A stretch of DNA of 64,000 nt. Origin: Christensenellaceae bacterium (lineage in GTDB: Bacteria > Bacillota > Clostridia > Christensenellales > Christensenellaceae). Below the pieces are notes generated by a model. It was not told where the DNA came from, did no database searches, and saw only the letters and a program-made list of their open reading frames with translations. This document shows, piece after piece, positions 1-8,616 of the stretch (within the stretch, counting starts at the first letter, position 1; every line of letters begins with the position of its first letter). Position numbers and translations under genes: made by a program. The DNA is taken from the NCBI GenBank assembly GCA_022846035.1, contig AP025580.1, positions 2,046,001 to 2,110,000 on the forward strand. The letters run 5' to 3'.

Positions 1-766
1 TTACCTTGACATTACGCATGGGCTGACTGTCGTTAGTGTTTTGCATGGTAACAGACAGATCAAATTCCTGTCCGGCGAGAACCGGGGAGGGAGTTACGGA
101 ATAGCTTGCGATCATTGCCTTGGGCTGCGGCGCGGGTTCTTCTTCGCCGCCCCCGCCGCCTGTTCCGCCCGCATCGCCTCCTGCGGGATCATCCGTAACA
201 GGAGTATCTTGCGTTCCGCCCGTGTCCTGTGGCGCGTTTGGATCAACACCGTCCGTCACTGTCACATACAATGTAAACGCCTGCGTAAACTGCGCCCCAC
301 CTTTTACCTGCCCCTGCACATTGATAGTAATTGGATACCGTCCGTTTGTGCGTCCCTGCGTAAGCGGCAGGGAAAGGTCAACGAGATATGCGGATACCTT
401 ATCCTTTCCATTGTTGACACTATGCTCGGCTAACTTGATCGTCTGATCGTAATTCTGGAATACAAACGGAGAAGATACCGCATCTCCTAAATTAACCGTC
501 ATATTAATACTGTTTCCCTGTAATTCCTGCGAGGAAATAAGGGGAAGAATGATTGATGCTGCTCCGTTTGAGATAGATGGCATATACCCACTGCTGTAGG
601 GCTTATCCATACCCGGGTACAGATTACTGTTATCAATCACAAGAACCGTATTGTCCGTACTTTTTTCCTCTACCACTGACGCCTGGCTTTCACCTGCGGC
701 AAATGCGACTCCCGTGACAGAAAATATGATGATGACCGCAAGTAATCCGCTCAATATCTTTTTCAT
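1..766 (-). CDS. Secreted protein, 3' end cut by window edge
   Basis: The frame is open from an ATG at 766 to the window edge, giving about 255 residues. The start follows a GGGAGTAGGAA ribosome binding site. Residues 1-24 form a signal peptide ending near VTGVAFA. A polar region follows, then a Gly/Glu/Pro-rich linker at about residues 195-220. The visible end begins a beta-rich segment with wording such as SPVLAGQEFDLSVTMQNTN, typical of NEW3/CARDB-like extracellular domains. It lies upstream of a small membrane protein gene and is followed in the same direction by nothing visible here; the ABC genes lie upstream of it in transcription. In related loci such proteins feed cargo to, or are companions of, MacB-like transporters; that role is inference. 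The family assignment is moderate. Confidence 0.75.
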   Translation of the reverse strand, partial: MKKILSGLLAVIIIFSVTGVAFAAGESQASVVEEKSTDNTVLVIDNSNLYPGMDKPYSSGYMPSISNGAASIILPLISSQELQGNSINMTVNLGDAVSSPFVFQNYDQTIKLAEHSVNNGKDKVSAYLVDLSLPLTQGRTNGRYPITINVQGQVKGGAQFTQAFTLYVTVTDGVDPNAPQDTGGTQDTPVTDDPAGGDAGGTGGGGGEEEPAPQPKAMIASYSVTPSPVLAGQEFDLSVTMQNTNDSQPMRNVKV

Positions 767-777
767 TTCCTACTCCC

Positions 778-894
778 TCACTTCCAAGTTGATTTCAATA
801 AAATCGTATTGGCTACTGTAGCAATGACATATGCCACCATCGCACCGAGAGCGATTCCCAATATAATGAGATCCTTATTTGTTTTTTTCTTCAA
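778..894 (-). CDS. Small single-span membrane protein
   Basis: A 38-residue reading frame with one hydrophobic stretch (about residues 8-30), preceded by a Lys-rich start (KKKTNK). There is no ATG in a sensible place. The TTG at 894 is preceded by GGGGAG at a spacing of 10 nt; a TTG at 903 is the alternative. It overlaps the last codons of the upstream ABC ATPase gene, so it is probably translationally coupled to it. It may be a small transporter accessory. No family is recognised. Confidence 0.5.
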   Translation of the reverse strand: MKKKTNKDLIILGIALGAMVAYVIATVANTILLKSTWK

Positions 895-1570
895 TTCCGA
901 CAATCTCCCCGTCCGCAATATGCACGATCCGGTCCGCATACCGCGCTTTCTCCATATCATGCGTGACCATAAGAAGCGTGGTCCCGTTCTCTTTCACAAT
1001 ATCCTGTAAGATTCCCATGATCTGCTCCGCAGTCTCACTGTCAAGGTTTCCCGTTGGTTCATCCGCGAATAATATTTCCGGCTTCGTGATGATTGCCCGC
1101 GCTATGGATACTCTTTGCTGCTGTCCCCCTGAAAGCTCATCAGGATCGTGTGCAAGATGCCCTGAAAGCCCAAGCCGTGAAAGAAGTTCCTCCGCCTCTT
1201 TGTTCCTTTTTTGTGGCAATATTCCTCGAAGCATTAATGGGAATGCAGCATTTTCAATCGTGGTCAGTGTGTCCATCAGGTTAAAGCTCTGGAAGATAAA
1301 GCCGATATGGTTAAGCCTGAATTCCACCAAATCATCCTCCTTCATCTTGTGGATCGGTTTCTCCTTGACGAATATTTTTCCCGCTGTAGGCTTTTCCAGC
1401 CCGGCGATCAGATTCAAAAGTGTGGATTTTCCACTCCCGGACGTACCAACCACCGCCACAAATTCGCCGGGATAAATATCCAGATCAATACCGTTCAGGG
1501 CTTTAAAGCGCACCTTTTTTGTTTTATATATTTTGACAAGGTTCCTTACCGAAATAATGGGTTCTGTCAT
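875..1570 (-). CDS. ABC transporter ATPase, LolD/MacB type
   Basis: 231 residues. All ABC ATPase motifs are present: Walker A GTSGSGKST at residues 42-50, Q-loop in IFQSFNL, signature LSGGQQQR near 146, Walker B ILFADEPTG near 165 and the switch His in VTHD. The LSGGQQQR signature and the phrase DEPTGNLDS are typical of the LolD/MacB/FtsE branch, which works with MacB-FtsX-like permeases in peptide or lipoprotein export. Its gene starts 1 nt after the stop of the neighbouring ABC ATPase gene. Two ATPases of different subfamilies with two membrane proteins suggest either two transporters or a composite one. The substrate cannot be read from sequence. Confidence 0.93.
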   Translation of the reverse strand: MTEPIISVRNLVKIYKTKKVRFKALNGIDLDIYPGEFVAVVGTSGSGKSTLLNLIAGLEKPTAGKIFVKEKPIHKMKEDDLVEFRLNHIGFIFQSFNLMDTLTTIENAAFPLMLRGILPQKRNKEAEELLSRLGLSGHLAHDPDELSGGQQQRVSIARAIITKPEILFADEPTGNLDSETAEQIMGILQDIVKENGTTLLMVTHDMEKARYADRIVHIADGEIVGIEEKNK

Positions 1571-1571
1571 A

Positions 1572-2216
1572 TCACCGCACCGCCGTCAATATCCCTGCAT
1601 CCATCTCACACACCGTATCGCACAATTCATCAATATCTGTTGCATTATGGCTTGCCAGCAGGATTGTTTTTCCCTTATTTCTTAATCCCTTAATCAGTTC
1701 GCGCATATCCTTCACACCCTGCTTGTCAAGGCCATTAAACGGCTCGTCCAAAATGAGCAGGGAAGGATCTTCCATAATTGCCTGCGCGATTCCCAGCCGC
1801 TGCCGCATCCCCAGCGAATACTTAGCGACGTGCTTTTTCAAATCTGGATCCAGCCCCACCTTTTTGATCGTTTCGCGGATTTCCCGATCCCCGATCTTGC
1901 GTTTCAGCGATGCCAAAAGCTGCAAGTTCTTCATTCCTGTGAGCGTAGGCAAAAAGCCCGGCGTCTCAATGATGATCCCCATATCCTCCGGGAAATCCAT
2001 ATCCTTCCCCACTTGCTCATAGTCCACTAATATTTTACCTTTCGATGGAAATAGAAAACCGCAAATACACTTAAAAAGCACCGTCTTGCCTGAACCGTTG
2101 TTGCCAATGATACCGTGGATTTTTTCCGTCTCAAAATCATGGTGCACATCCCGCAGCACCTCTTCGCCGTTAAAGTCCTTATATACATGCTGTACGCTGA
2201 TCGAGATATCCTTCAT
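1572..2216 (-). CDS. ABC transporter ATPase, LanF/BcrA-like
   Basis: 214 residues, short for the family. Walker A is GNNGSGKT at 38-45, the signature is YSLGMRQRLG and Walker B is LLILDEPFNGLD. The LGMRQRL signature and short length are typical of BcrA/LanF-type ATPases that work with ABC-2 permeases in self-protection against antimicrobial peptides. The ATG at 2216 overlaps the end of the permease gene before it by 4 nt and follows GGGGAG. The adjacent permeases are the likely partners. Function as a bacitracin- or lantibiotic-type exporter is inference. Confidence 0.92.
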   Translation of the reverse strand: MKDISISVQHVYKDFNGEEVLRDVHHDFETEKIHGIIGNNGSGKTVLFKCICGFLFPSKGKILVDYEQVGKDMDFPEDMGIIIETPGFLPTLTGMKNLQLLASLKRKIGDREIRETIKKVGLDPDLKKHVAKYSLGMRQRLGIAQAIMEDPSLLILDEPFNGLDKQGVKDMRELIKGLRNKGKTILLASHNATDIDELCDTVCEMDAGILTAVR

Positions 2217-3109
2217 ACGTCGCTCCCCGTAAAGTTAAAGTTATATTTCTTCATTCCACGCAGCGCCGTAACAAACAGCACCGCAATCGCCGAAACAAAA
2301 ATGAGATATGTCTGCCATAATCGTGGCAACAGGTCGTATCCAAAATTGTGCATATGGTACGTCGCCTGGTTTAAAGGCGACAGCCACCCCACCGCCACAT
2401 TCGCCTTGTACATCAATTCTTGTGGCAAATGAAACATCTGTCCGAATATCTGCGGATTTAACAAAAGGCCCACAAGACTGAACAAAAAAACACTGACTAC
2501 GCCCCAGAACTGCCCTTTGCGGATGTTGACCGCCAGCATGATCGACACTAAGAGTAACGTATACAGCAACATCAATAGGAAGATCGTCCCCATGCACGCG
2601 TACGGCGTGCTCATCTCAAGTGTTTTCACGAACGCCGGAAGCGCGACCGCTTCTCCCGCGCCCGAATACCCCAGCATCGCCGCCGTCTCGCTCCACTGGT
2701 CCCCAATGAACGAATTGTGCGCGCACAGCGCGGAGGTCGCAAAGAGCATGAACGCCATATACAGCGCCGTTGCAAGGCAGATGTATATGATCTGCCCACA
2801 AAGCCACGCCGCGCGCGTCGTGCGCATCAGGTAAAATGGCGTCCCCTCGCAGATAAACGGCATGTCTGCAAACAGAAGCACGAGCAGCAATGATGAAATG
2901 AGGATATTGTTCGCGTCCCCGAACGTCCACACGAACGCCTCCACAAGCTGCATAATCGTCCCCTGCTCCTGCGCAAAGGCCACCGCCTTGTTCGACAGCA
3001 AAAAGCACAGGATAAACGCGAGCGCAAAGGTCACCACGATACGTGGGTTCTTCTTCCACTGCCGGAAGTTATATATTGCTACCGACCATGACTGCCCTAT
3101 CTTACGCAT
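2213..3109 (-). CDS. ABC-2-like membrane permease
   Basis: 298 residues with about six hydrophobic spans, for example near residues 25-42, 68-85, 105-130, 165-190, 200-220 and 265-285. No ATPase motifs. The start at 3109 follows AAAGGAGG. It overlaps the upstream permease gene by 8 nt and the downstream ATPase by 4 nt, so the three are one operon. It is likely the membrane half that pairs with the LanF-like ATPase. It is similar in size and layout to the next permease, suggesting the two form a heterodimer. Confidence 0.8.
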   Translation of the reverse strand: MRKIGQSWSVAIYNFRQWKKNPRIVVTFALAFILCFLLSNKAVAFAQEQGTIMQLVEAFVWTFGDANNILISSLLLVLLFADMPFICEGTPFYLMRTTRAAWLCGQIIYICLATALYMAFMLFATSALCAHNSFIGDQWSETAAMLGYSGAGEAVALPAFVKTLEMSTPYACMGTIFLLMLLYTLLLVSIMLAVNIRKGQFWGVVSVFLFSLVGLLLNPQIFGQMFHLPQELMYKANVAVGWLSPLNQATYHMHNFGYDLLPRLWQTYLIFVSAIAVLFVTALRGMKKYNFNFTGSDV

Positions 3110-3911
3110 CTCGTATCCTCCTTTGCATCAAAAAGCCGTAGCAAAGTCCGACAAGAATCACCAGTTCCCCCACAAGCAGTGCTGCTCCCCATATTCCTGC
3201 ATTCCACAACTCGGACGGATTCAGCCACTCCTGCGGGTTCAGCACATACGCATCTGTGAAGTATCGCTGCGAAAGGATCACGAGGACATAATAAAAGATG
3301 AATGGAGAGGCGTATGCCATATACTTGCTCATCGTTAGCGTGGCGAACAGCCCTCCCACGAGCGACCAAAATGCCCCTGACAAAAAGAACAGAAACGCAC
3401 GGCCCATGAGATCGGTAAATGTAAGCTGCGCGACTACGTCAATCAATTCGCCTGCCGTATCAGTCGCCACGACATTTTCAATTCCCTGTGGGATGAGTTC
3501 CAGCGGCGTAAACAGCAGAGCGAATACAAAGCAAACTACAAGTACGCCCAAAAAGAGCACCAGCCCACCTGAAAGCAAAGTTGTCACCACCCGCGAAACA
3601 AGATATAGCCGCTTGCCTGCGCGCGGAAGATATTCGCGCAGATAGCGGCTCTTTTGATCGTCCACAAAAGCGGTAGTAAAAGGCAAAGCAGCGAGGATCG
3701 GTAACACCAACAGCATCATATCTGTTTGAAGTGACGATATTGAAAGTTGGATAGAATATCCATCTGCAAGACCATCTACCATTTGTCCTTGAAATATCGG
3801 CAAAATTTGGTCGAAAACCCCCAAAAATGCTGCGACTGCAATACCAATAATCCCCACTATAAAGCCCCAAGATGTTAAGGAACGTTTTAAATCTGTCTTG
3901 AAAGTATCCAC
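3102..3911 (-). CDS. ABC-2-like membrane permease
   Basis: 269 residues with about six membrane spans. The segment around residue 85 (DDQKSRYLREYLPRAGKR) is the kind of cytoplasmic coupling loop seen in ABC-2 permeases. There is no in-frame ATG at the front; the likely start is GTG at 3911, 9 nt after AGGA. It is the first gene of the permease-permease-ATPase-ATPase run. Partner and substrate are inferred from context only. Confidence 0.78.
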   Translation of the reverse strand: MDTFKTDLKRSLTSWGFIVGIIGIAVAAFLGVFDQILPIFQGQMVDGLADGYSIQLSISSLQTDMMLLVLPILAALPFTTAFVDDQKSRYLREYLPRAGKRLYLVSRVVTTLLSGGLVLFLGVLVVCFVFALLFTPLELIPQGIENVVATDTAGELIDVVAQLTFTDLMGRAFLFFLSGAFWSLVGGLFATLTMSKYMAYASPFIFYYVLVILSQRYFTDAYVLNPQEWLNPSELWNAGIWGAALLVGELVILVGLCYGFLMQRRIRDA

Positions 3912-3953
3912 ATTAGCATATCCTATTCCTTTTTAATATAAGCAATAATATAC

Positions 3954-5405
3954 TTAATATCCTACATTTCGATCAATCCGGCTTCCGTTAATAGCATTGA
4001 GTGTAACGGGCCCCCATACTTCAGTGAATCCGCTGTCAAGACGAATAGGGGTTCCATCATCGTCATAAGCTTTTTGTTCACCAAAGGTTTCAACTCCTTC
4101 ACCCGGCAATGCGGCAGCGGTAATTTTTGAGAAAATATTCCAAACTGGGGAATAATAATACGCTCCGCTATTAGGTTGCTTGATTCGCATGAGACCTAAT
4201 TCGATTCGTGTGACATCCACTGTAAAATCATCATACATCTCATTTTGTGTCATATAGTCAGTGTTAATTGCATCTAATGCAAGTTTTTCAATTTCATTAA
4301 AAGGCACTAGATTGGCCGATTCATTTTCAATAGAATTTATTGTCATTGGACTTTCCCATTTAAAAGAAACAATCCCATTATCATTAACCACAACCATTAT
4401 TTTCTCATATTTGACAGGAGCAGCATTTGTATCTTCCATATCTTCTCCTATTTCGTTGGATGCGTAAGCCGTGGGAACACCGTTTATACTACGCATAAAA
4501 ACACAAGCCCATCCCCAATTATCGGTTGAATACTTTGCTTGTCTTGCAGCACAACCAACATAACATAATTCGTAGTCCTGTGTAATTTTTGAAACCAATT
4601 CAGATGCCTGCTTTGCGGCATCTTCTTTAGTCGTATTAATGTTATATGGTTCACCTGATGTTGGGGTAAAAGCCCAATCTCCATCATTGATACTCATATA
4701 GGTAAGGTATCCAAGCCACCCATTTGCGACCTCGAATATATATCTTTTTCCATCCTTGTTTGTGCTAACAGAAAAGCCTTCGCATTCTCCACCTTCAGAA
4801 CCGGGAACTACAAAACCATTCTGGAGAATTGGTTCTGCCTCTTTTAAGTTGCTTTCGCTTGGCGCAGATATATATTCGCTCTCAAGCTCATTTATTCTAC
4901 TATTTAGTTGGTCACGATAAGAGGAGTTTTCAGGAGAATTATCGAGTGTGCTCAATTCCTTTTTTATCGACAGAATATGTGCCTCAATATTTTCTTTTGT
5001 TTCGGTACTATATTCATTATACTTGGCATTTTCACCAAAAAATATATTCTTAACAACATCAATATCATCTTGCGTAAAATTTCTCAAATCAGCAGATACA
5101 ACAGGAATCTCTGTAGTTTCCGGTAAAACAACTTCGGCATTGATGTTAAGAGTCATATGCGAATTATTTGATGTACTTGGTTTATCTAATACCCAACGAT
5201 CAGGTGCGCCAAGTATTTGAAATAATTGACTATCTGATCCTGTATCTTCATGGGTTGCATTTGAAGAATTATCATTTGTATTCTGCAACTTTCCAACAAC
5301 TGCTGCTTGCTCTGGTGTAGCCTGACAAGCAGTTGCTAAAAAAACGATACATAGAATGAATATCCCAAAAATCGTATGGCGTTTTGTTTTTAAAGTAATT
5401 TTCAT
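3954..5405 (-). CDS. Putative lipoprotein, large
   Basis: 483 residues. The N-terminus is a lipoprotein signal: KRH, a hydrophobic core and lipobox LATAC with Cys at residue 27. A mature protein of about 455 residues would be anchored to the outer face of the membrane. The mature part is polar and has no motif I can name; a Glu-rich helical stretch lies near residues 120-175. The beginning (CQATPEQAAVVGK) reminds me of DUF6034-type lipoproteins, which I could not verify. It sits between the ABC operon and a sigma/anti-sigma pair and may be a sensor or substrate-binding partner. The ribosome binding site is weak (GAGATG). Confidence 0.75.
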   Translation of the reverse strand: MKITLKTKRHTIFGIFILCIVFLATACQATPEQAAVVGKLQNTNDNSSNATHEDTGSDSQLFQILGAPDRWVLDKPSTSNNSHMTLNINAEVVLPETTEIPVVSADLRNFTQDDIDVVKNIFFGENAKYNEYSTETKENIEAHILSIKKELSTLDNSPENSSYRDQLNSRINELESEYISAPSESNLKEAEPILQNGFVVPGSEGGECEGFSVSTNKDGKRYIFEVANGWLGYLTYMSINDGDWAFTPTSGEPYNINTTKEDAAKQASELVSKITQDYELCYVGCAARQAKYSTDNWGWACVFMRSINGVPTAYASNEIGEDMEDTNAAPVKYEKIMVVVNDNGIVSFKWESPMTINSIENESANLVPFNEIEKLALDAINTDYMTQNEMYDDFTVDVTRIELGLMRIKQPNSGAYYYSPVWNIFSKITAAALPGEGVETFGEQKAYDDDGTPIRLDSGFTEVWGPVTLNAINGSRIDRNVGY

Positions 5406-5481
5406 GTGGTCATCTCGCTTTCATATACTTGTTTCGGGTTTCTTAAACGCGCAAATTTATTATATACTAGCTAAATATTGG

Positions 5482-5838
5482 TTAGTTAAGGCGAGCATTA
5501 TAACCTGCGCAGTTCTTACCATAATCTGATCCAGTCTTATATGTTGTCCAACTGCTCCCATTCCACTTTTGAAGCACCATGTAGGCTCCCAGTTTATCAC
5601 ATAGCGCATTCGCATCAGTATCGGCTTTACAAAGCAAATACCCATTGCCTCTGGAGATTGCTGCATAAGCATATGTAATTGAGCCTGCTGAATAGGGTGT
5701 CGGTCCGGTAAATATTTCGCTTTCCGCATAATTGGGATTTGGTGATGGATTGATGCCACTATCATCCGCTGCAAATGCTATACCACATACTGAGAGAACT
5801 AATAAAATACAGATAATTAAAGATACTACTTTTCGCAT
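5482..5838 (-). CDS. Small secreted protein of an ECF cassette
   Basis: 118 residues: signal peptide of about 23 residues (cleavage near GIAFA), then a mature domain of about 95 residues with two Cys in the middle and one near the end. The motif LQKWNGSSWTTYKTGS resembles LQRYRNGSWQNYSSY in the secreted protein at 9595-9999. Both genes sit beside an ECF sigma/DUF4367 pair, so they are probably paralogues. The ribosome binding site is enclosed in a perfect inverted repeat at 5841-5886. Candidate roles are a cell-envelope stress product or a small secreted effector; neither is shown. Confidence 0.75.
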   Translation of the reverse strand: MRKVVSLIICILLVLSVCGIAFAADDSGINPSPNPNYAESEIFTGPTPYSAGSITYAYAAISRGNGYLLCKADTDANALCDKLGAYMVLQKWNGSSWTTYKTGSDYGKNCAGYNARLN

Positions 5839-5840
5839 AA

Positions 5841-5886
5841 TATATGCCTCCTTATTATTTTGGTTTCATAATATAGGAGGCATATA
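5841..5886 (-). promoter_or_regulatory. Hairpin hiding the ribosome binding site
   Basis: In the mRNA, TATATGCCTCCT (5886-5875) pairs perfectly over 12 bp with AGGAGGCATATA (5852-5841), with a 22-nt loop. The second arm holds the AGGAGG Shine-Dalgarno sequence of the secreted-protein gene, whose ATG follows 2 nt later. Translation should be off while the stem holds, so a thermometer, ligand, protein or antisense switch is possible. Confidence 0.6.
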
Positions 5887-5908
5887 CGTTCAATTTCCTT
5901 GCACTTTT

Positions 5909-6589
5909 TTATTGAATTCCATCAACGATCTTTAATATTTCTTCACGACTAATATTTGTGGATAACCTTATTTCATACATTTTCATAAAAACAACTGCTG
6001 TATACGGAGGGCTTTGTGATAATGCAATTATTTTATCCTCTTTATCAATTCGCTCAAAATCGTTAAAAGAGAATTGCTCTGACCGCGCTTCATCACCATT
6101 ATATGTTTCAATCATAACCGATATATACTCATCTTCTTTTGTCAACGTATAATTGACAACATAGGTGTCTCCAAAATCTTTATATGAAACATCGCCCATT
6201 TCAAACCCAACAGGCAAATATGAAAAAGCGGGGAATACAATTCCTTCTTTTTCGGCTAACTGATCCAATTCTAGAAATTCATAATTATCCTTTGGTGTAA
6301 AGAACGAGTTTACTTTTTCGCTGATATCATATCTAAAGGCTTTTATTTCAGGTATATCGGACATTATGAAGGATACAACAAATATAACGCAAACCAAAGC
6401 TGCTACAAAACCAATTTTTGATAGGATGCCATTTCGCTTTTTCTTTTTTTTCGGTCCGCTTTCCTTCAAAAAATTCTGCTTTATTTGTTCAAATTCATCT
6501 TTATGTGCCTCCACATCTTCTTGATACATCTCTTCAAAACTGTCCTCAAGCATTTTCTTTGTTGCTTTTCTTTCGTCTGTGGGTTCCAT
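5909..6589 (-). CDS. Anti-sigma factor, DUF4367 type
   Basis: 226 residues. A cytoplasmic N-terminus rich in charged residues (1-55) is followed by one membrane span at about residues 60-78 and an extracytoplasmic domain (about 95-226) that looks like DUF4367, including the closing pattern ISREEILKIVDGI. This is the layout of membrane-bound anti-sigma factors that hold an ECF sigma factor until an envelope signal arrives. The start follows GGAGGG and overlaps the 3' end of the sigma gene by 44 nt, so the two are co-expressed. Confidence 0.82.
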   Translation of the reverse strand: MEPTDERKATKKMLEDSFEEMYQEDVEAHKDEFEQIKQNFLKESGPKKKKKRNGILSKIGFVAALVCVIFVVSFIMSDIPEIKAFRYDISEKVNSFFTPKDNYEFLELDQLAEKEGIVFPAFSYLPVGFEMGDVSYKDFGDTYVVNYTLTKEDEYISVMIETYNGDEARSEQFSFNDFERIDKEDKIIALSQSPPYTAVVFMKMYEIRLSTNISREEILKIVDGIQ

Positions 6590-7112
6590 AATCGCCCTCC
6601 TTCCTCCTTAATTTTCCCTTTATCCGCGAATGCAGAGAATAAAGGGTGCCAGGTTTTGTACTTAATATTCCTGCTATTTCTTCAATGTTTTTTTCTAATT
6701 CATAGTAATAATATACAAATACCCTTTCTCTATATGATAATTGCCCAATCTTTTCCCTTGCATCTTTTTTATTTTGATTTCTTAAAATTATTTCCTCAAC
6801 GTTGCTTTCTTCGTCCCTGAAAACAGTTTGATTTGGATTCGCTTCATATACTTCCTCCAATGAAATTTCGGTATATTTATTTTTTTGAAACTTTTTTCGG
6901 ATCAAATTCATTGCAATCGCGGCAACCCAAGATTTAAACTTTTTCTCATCGCGTAATTGGTTAAAGGATTTAAAAGCATTATGAAGACACTCCTGATAGA
7001 TATCTTTCGTATCTTCAGTATTACGAACGTGGGAATATATAAATCGTTTCAGATATTCTTCATGTTCCTCAAAGAGTTCCATAAATTTTTTGGCTTTGTT
7101 TGTATCTTTCAT
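6546..7112 (-). CDS. ECF RNA polymerase sigma factor
   Basis: 188 residues. Region 2 is visible at about residues 15-85 (YSHVRNTEDTKDIYQECL, then FKSWVAAIAMN) and region 4 at about 125-170 with the helix-turn-helix ending in KPGTLYSLHSRIKGKLRR. The two-domain architecture without region 1 or 3 is ECF type. It heads the sigma/anti-sigma pair; the secreted protein and perhaps the lipoprotein and ABC genes downstream on the same strand may be targets. The start at 7112 follows GGGGAG. Confidence 0.9.
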   Translation of the reverse strand: MKDTNKAKKFMELFEEHEEYLKRFIYSHVRNTEDTKDIYQECLHNAFKSFNQLRDEKKFKSWVAAIAMNLIRKKFQKNKYTEISLEEVYEANPNQTVFRDEESNVEEIILRNQNKKDAREKIGQLSYRERVFVYYYYELEKNIEEIAGILSTKPGTLYSLHSRIKGKLRRKEGDYGTHRRKKSNKENA

Positions 7113-7209
7113 ATTTACAAACTCCCCTCATAACTATGATAAGCCAATCTTATTTAGTCTGCAATGTTTATGTTTCAGATACTAAAAAAAACAAGATGTG
7201 ATTTTCTTT

Positions 7210-8451
7210 TTACCCATAAATCAAATTAGGCATTTTCATCAATTCACCGGGGCTGTCAACCGGAATTTTAGTGTCCTTTATCAGCAGGGCCGGTAAAACC
7301 GCGCGTTTGCCAAACCGCTTTTTGATTGATTCTATCGTCTTTTCAAGTATTTCGTTTTTGGCACGCTTTTGCTGGTCATGAAGCAAGGAAAGCTGCTCCG
7401 GCTGCGCGGAAGGAACCAAACTAATTGCACGAACCGTCAGAGAACGTATAGGGCTGCTCCACCGATACCGTTTGCAAAAAAGGATAAACGCCTGTTCTGC
7501 TATATCGTGCCATGCCTGGGTGACGTATGGAATTTGACCTTGAAACGTCCATGAGTGCAAGTTAATATCCCGTACACTGATCTCAACGCCGCAGGCCGCA
7601 AGTCCGTGTTTTCGTAAAGAGTGTGAAATGTTCAGCGAACGGTCAAAAATTACCTTTTTGGCTTCTTCCTGATTGAGCAGATCAGACGTACAAGTGATTC
7701 CACTGCTTACGGATTTAACGGGAGGCACATACCCATAAGGAGAAATCGGCTTTTCATCAAGGCCACAAGCCGAATCCCATAATTCACCGCCCACTTTTCC
7801 AAACCATGACACAAGGTGTTCCCGCCCGTACTTCGCGATATCCCCTATCTTGTAAAGCCCCTTCCGGTTGAAAGATTTCTTGCGGCGCCTGCCGATACCA
7901 AAGAGATCCTCGATGGGGCAAGGCCATACGATATCCCTGAAATTTTCGCGCGTGATTTCCGTGATCGCGGCAGGCTTTTTGTAGTCGCTGCCAAACTTAG
8001 CGAATATTTTATTGAAGCTGACGCCGATGCTGACGGTCATCCCTATTTCCCGTTTTACCGTATCCATGATTTGTTGTGCAATATTGACGCCGCTCCCAAA
8101 GAGTTTTGCGCTTCCGGTGCAATCGATCCAACACTCGTCAATTCCGTATGGCTCAATAATGCAGGAAAACCGATTATAGATTTCCCGCACACGTTCTGAA
8201 ATGACAATATATTCTTCCATGTGCGGGGGAACGATCACAAGTCCGTCGCATACCTGATGCGCTTCCCAAAGTGCCTGTCCTGTTTTCACACCAGCCTTTT
8301 TTGCCAAGTCGTTTTTAGCATAGATAATACCGTGACGCTCCGAAGTCGAACCGCCGACAGCCATTGGGACATTTCGCAATTCAGGATTTTTCAGGCACTC
8401 CACGCTTGCATAAAAACTATTTAGGTCGCTGTGCAATATAATTCTGTCCAT
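7210..8451 (-). CDS. dinB: Y-family DNA polymerase (Pol IV-like)
   Basis: 413 residues from the ATG at 8451, chosen because GGAGAGAAG lies just before it and because family members start with the MDRIILHSDLNSFYASVEC-type sequence; an upstream start at 8493 would add 14 unlikely residues. Catalytic residues are visible in the HSDLNSF motif and in YGIDECWID (the paired acidic residues). Helix-hairpin-helix wording (LFGIGRRRKKSFNRKGLYKIGDIAKY) follows, then the little-finger domain. It carries out error-prone translesion synthesis. I saw no clear LexA box in the short upstream region. It is probably a host or cargo repair gene. Confidence 0.93.
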   Translation of the reverse strand: MDRIILHSDLNSFYASVECLKNPELRNVPMAVGGSTSERHGIIYAKNDLAKKAGVKTGQALWEAHQVCDGLVIVPPHMEEYIVISERVREIYNRFSCIIEPYGIDECWIDCTGSAKLFGSGVNIAQQIMDTVKREIGMTVSIGVSFNKIFAKFGSDYKKPAAITEITRENFRDIVWPCPIEDLFGIGRRRKKSFNRKGLYKIGDIAKYGREHLVSWFGKVGGELWDSACGLDEKPISPYGYVPPVKSVSSGITCTSDLLNQEEAKKVIFDRSLNISHSLRKHGLAACGVEISVRDINLHSWTFQGQIPYVTQAWHDIAEQAFILFCKRYRWSSPIRSLTVRAISLVPSAQPEQLSLLHDQQKRAKNEILEKTIESIKKRFGKRAVLPALLIKDTKIPVDSPGELMKMPNLIYG

Positions 8452-8559
8452 TACTTCTCTCCAGGTATTTTGGTTTGAGGGTGTATTGGACATTATATAT
8501 TCCGTAGCTGCTACATAGCGTTAAAAATGACGAATTTTAATATTAAATTATGGAGAACA

Positions 8560-8588
8560 TGAAAAGGCCATTCCGAAGAATGGCCTTG
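8560..8588 (-). terminator. Intrinsic terminator after the XRE/coiled-coil pair
   Basis: Inverted repeat AAGGCCATTC / GAATGGCCTT with a 4-nt loop, followed on the minus strand by TTTT. It lies 29 nt past the stop of the coiled-coil gene and separates it from the polymerase gene. Confidence 0.75.
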
Positions 8589-8616
8589 CTATCTATCAGT
8601 CGGTTTTGATTTGCCG

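Noticed and set aside
41-446. Two plus-strand frames at the window start
   Set aside because: They are shadows of the minus-strand secreted-protein gene, which has a signal peptide and good ribosome binding site.
1572-3911. Several long plus-strand or other-frame ORFs across the ABC genes
   Set aside because: They lie over clear ABC ATPase and permease genes and have no ribosome binding sites or domain signals.
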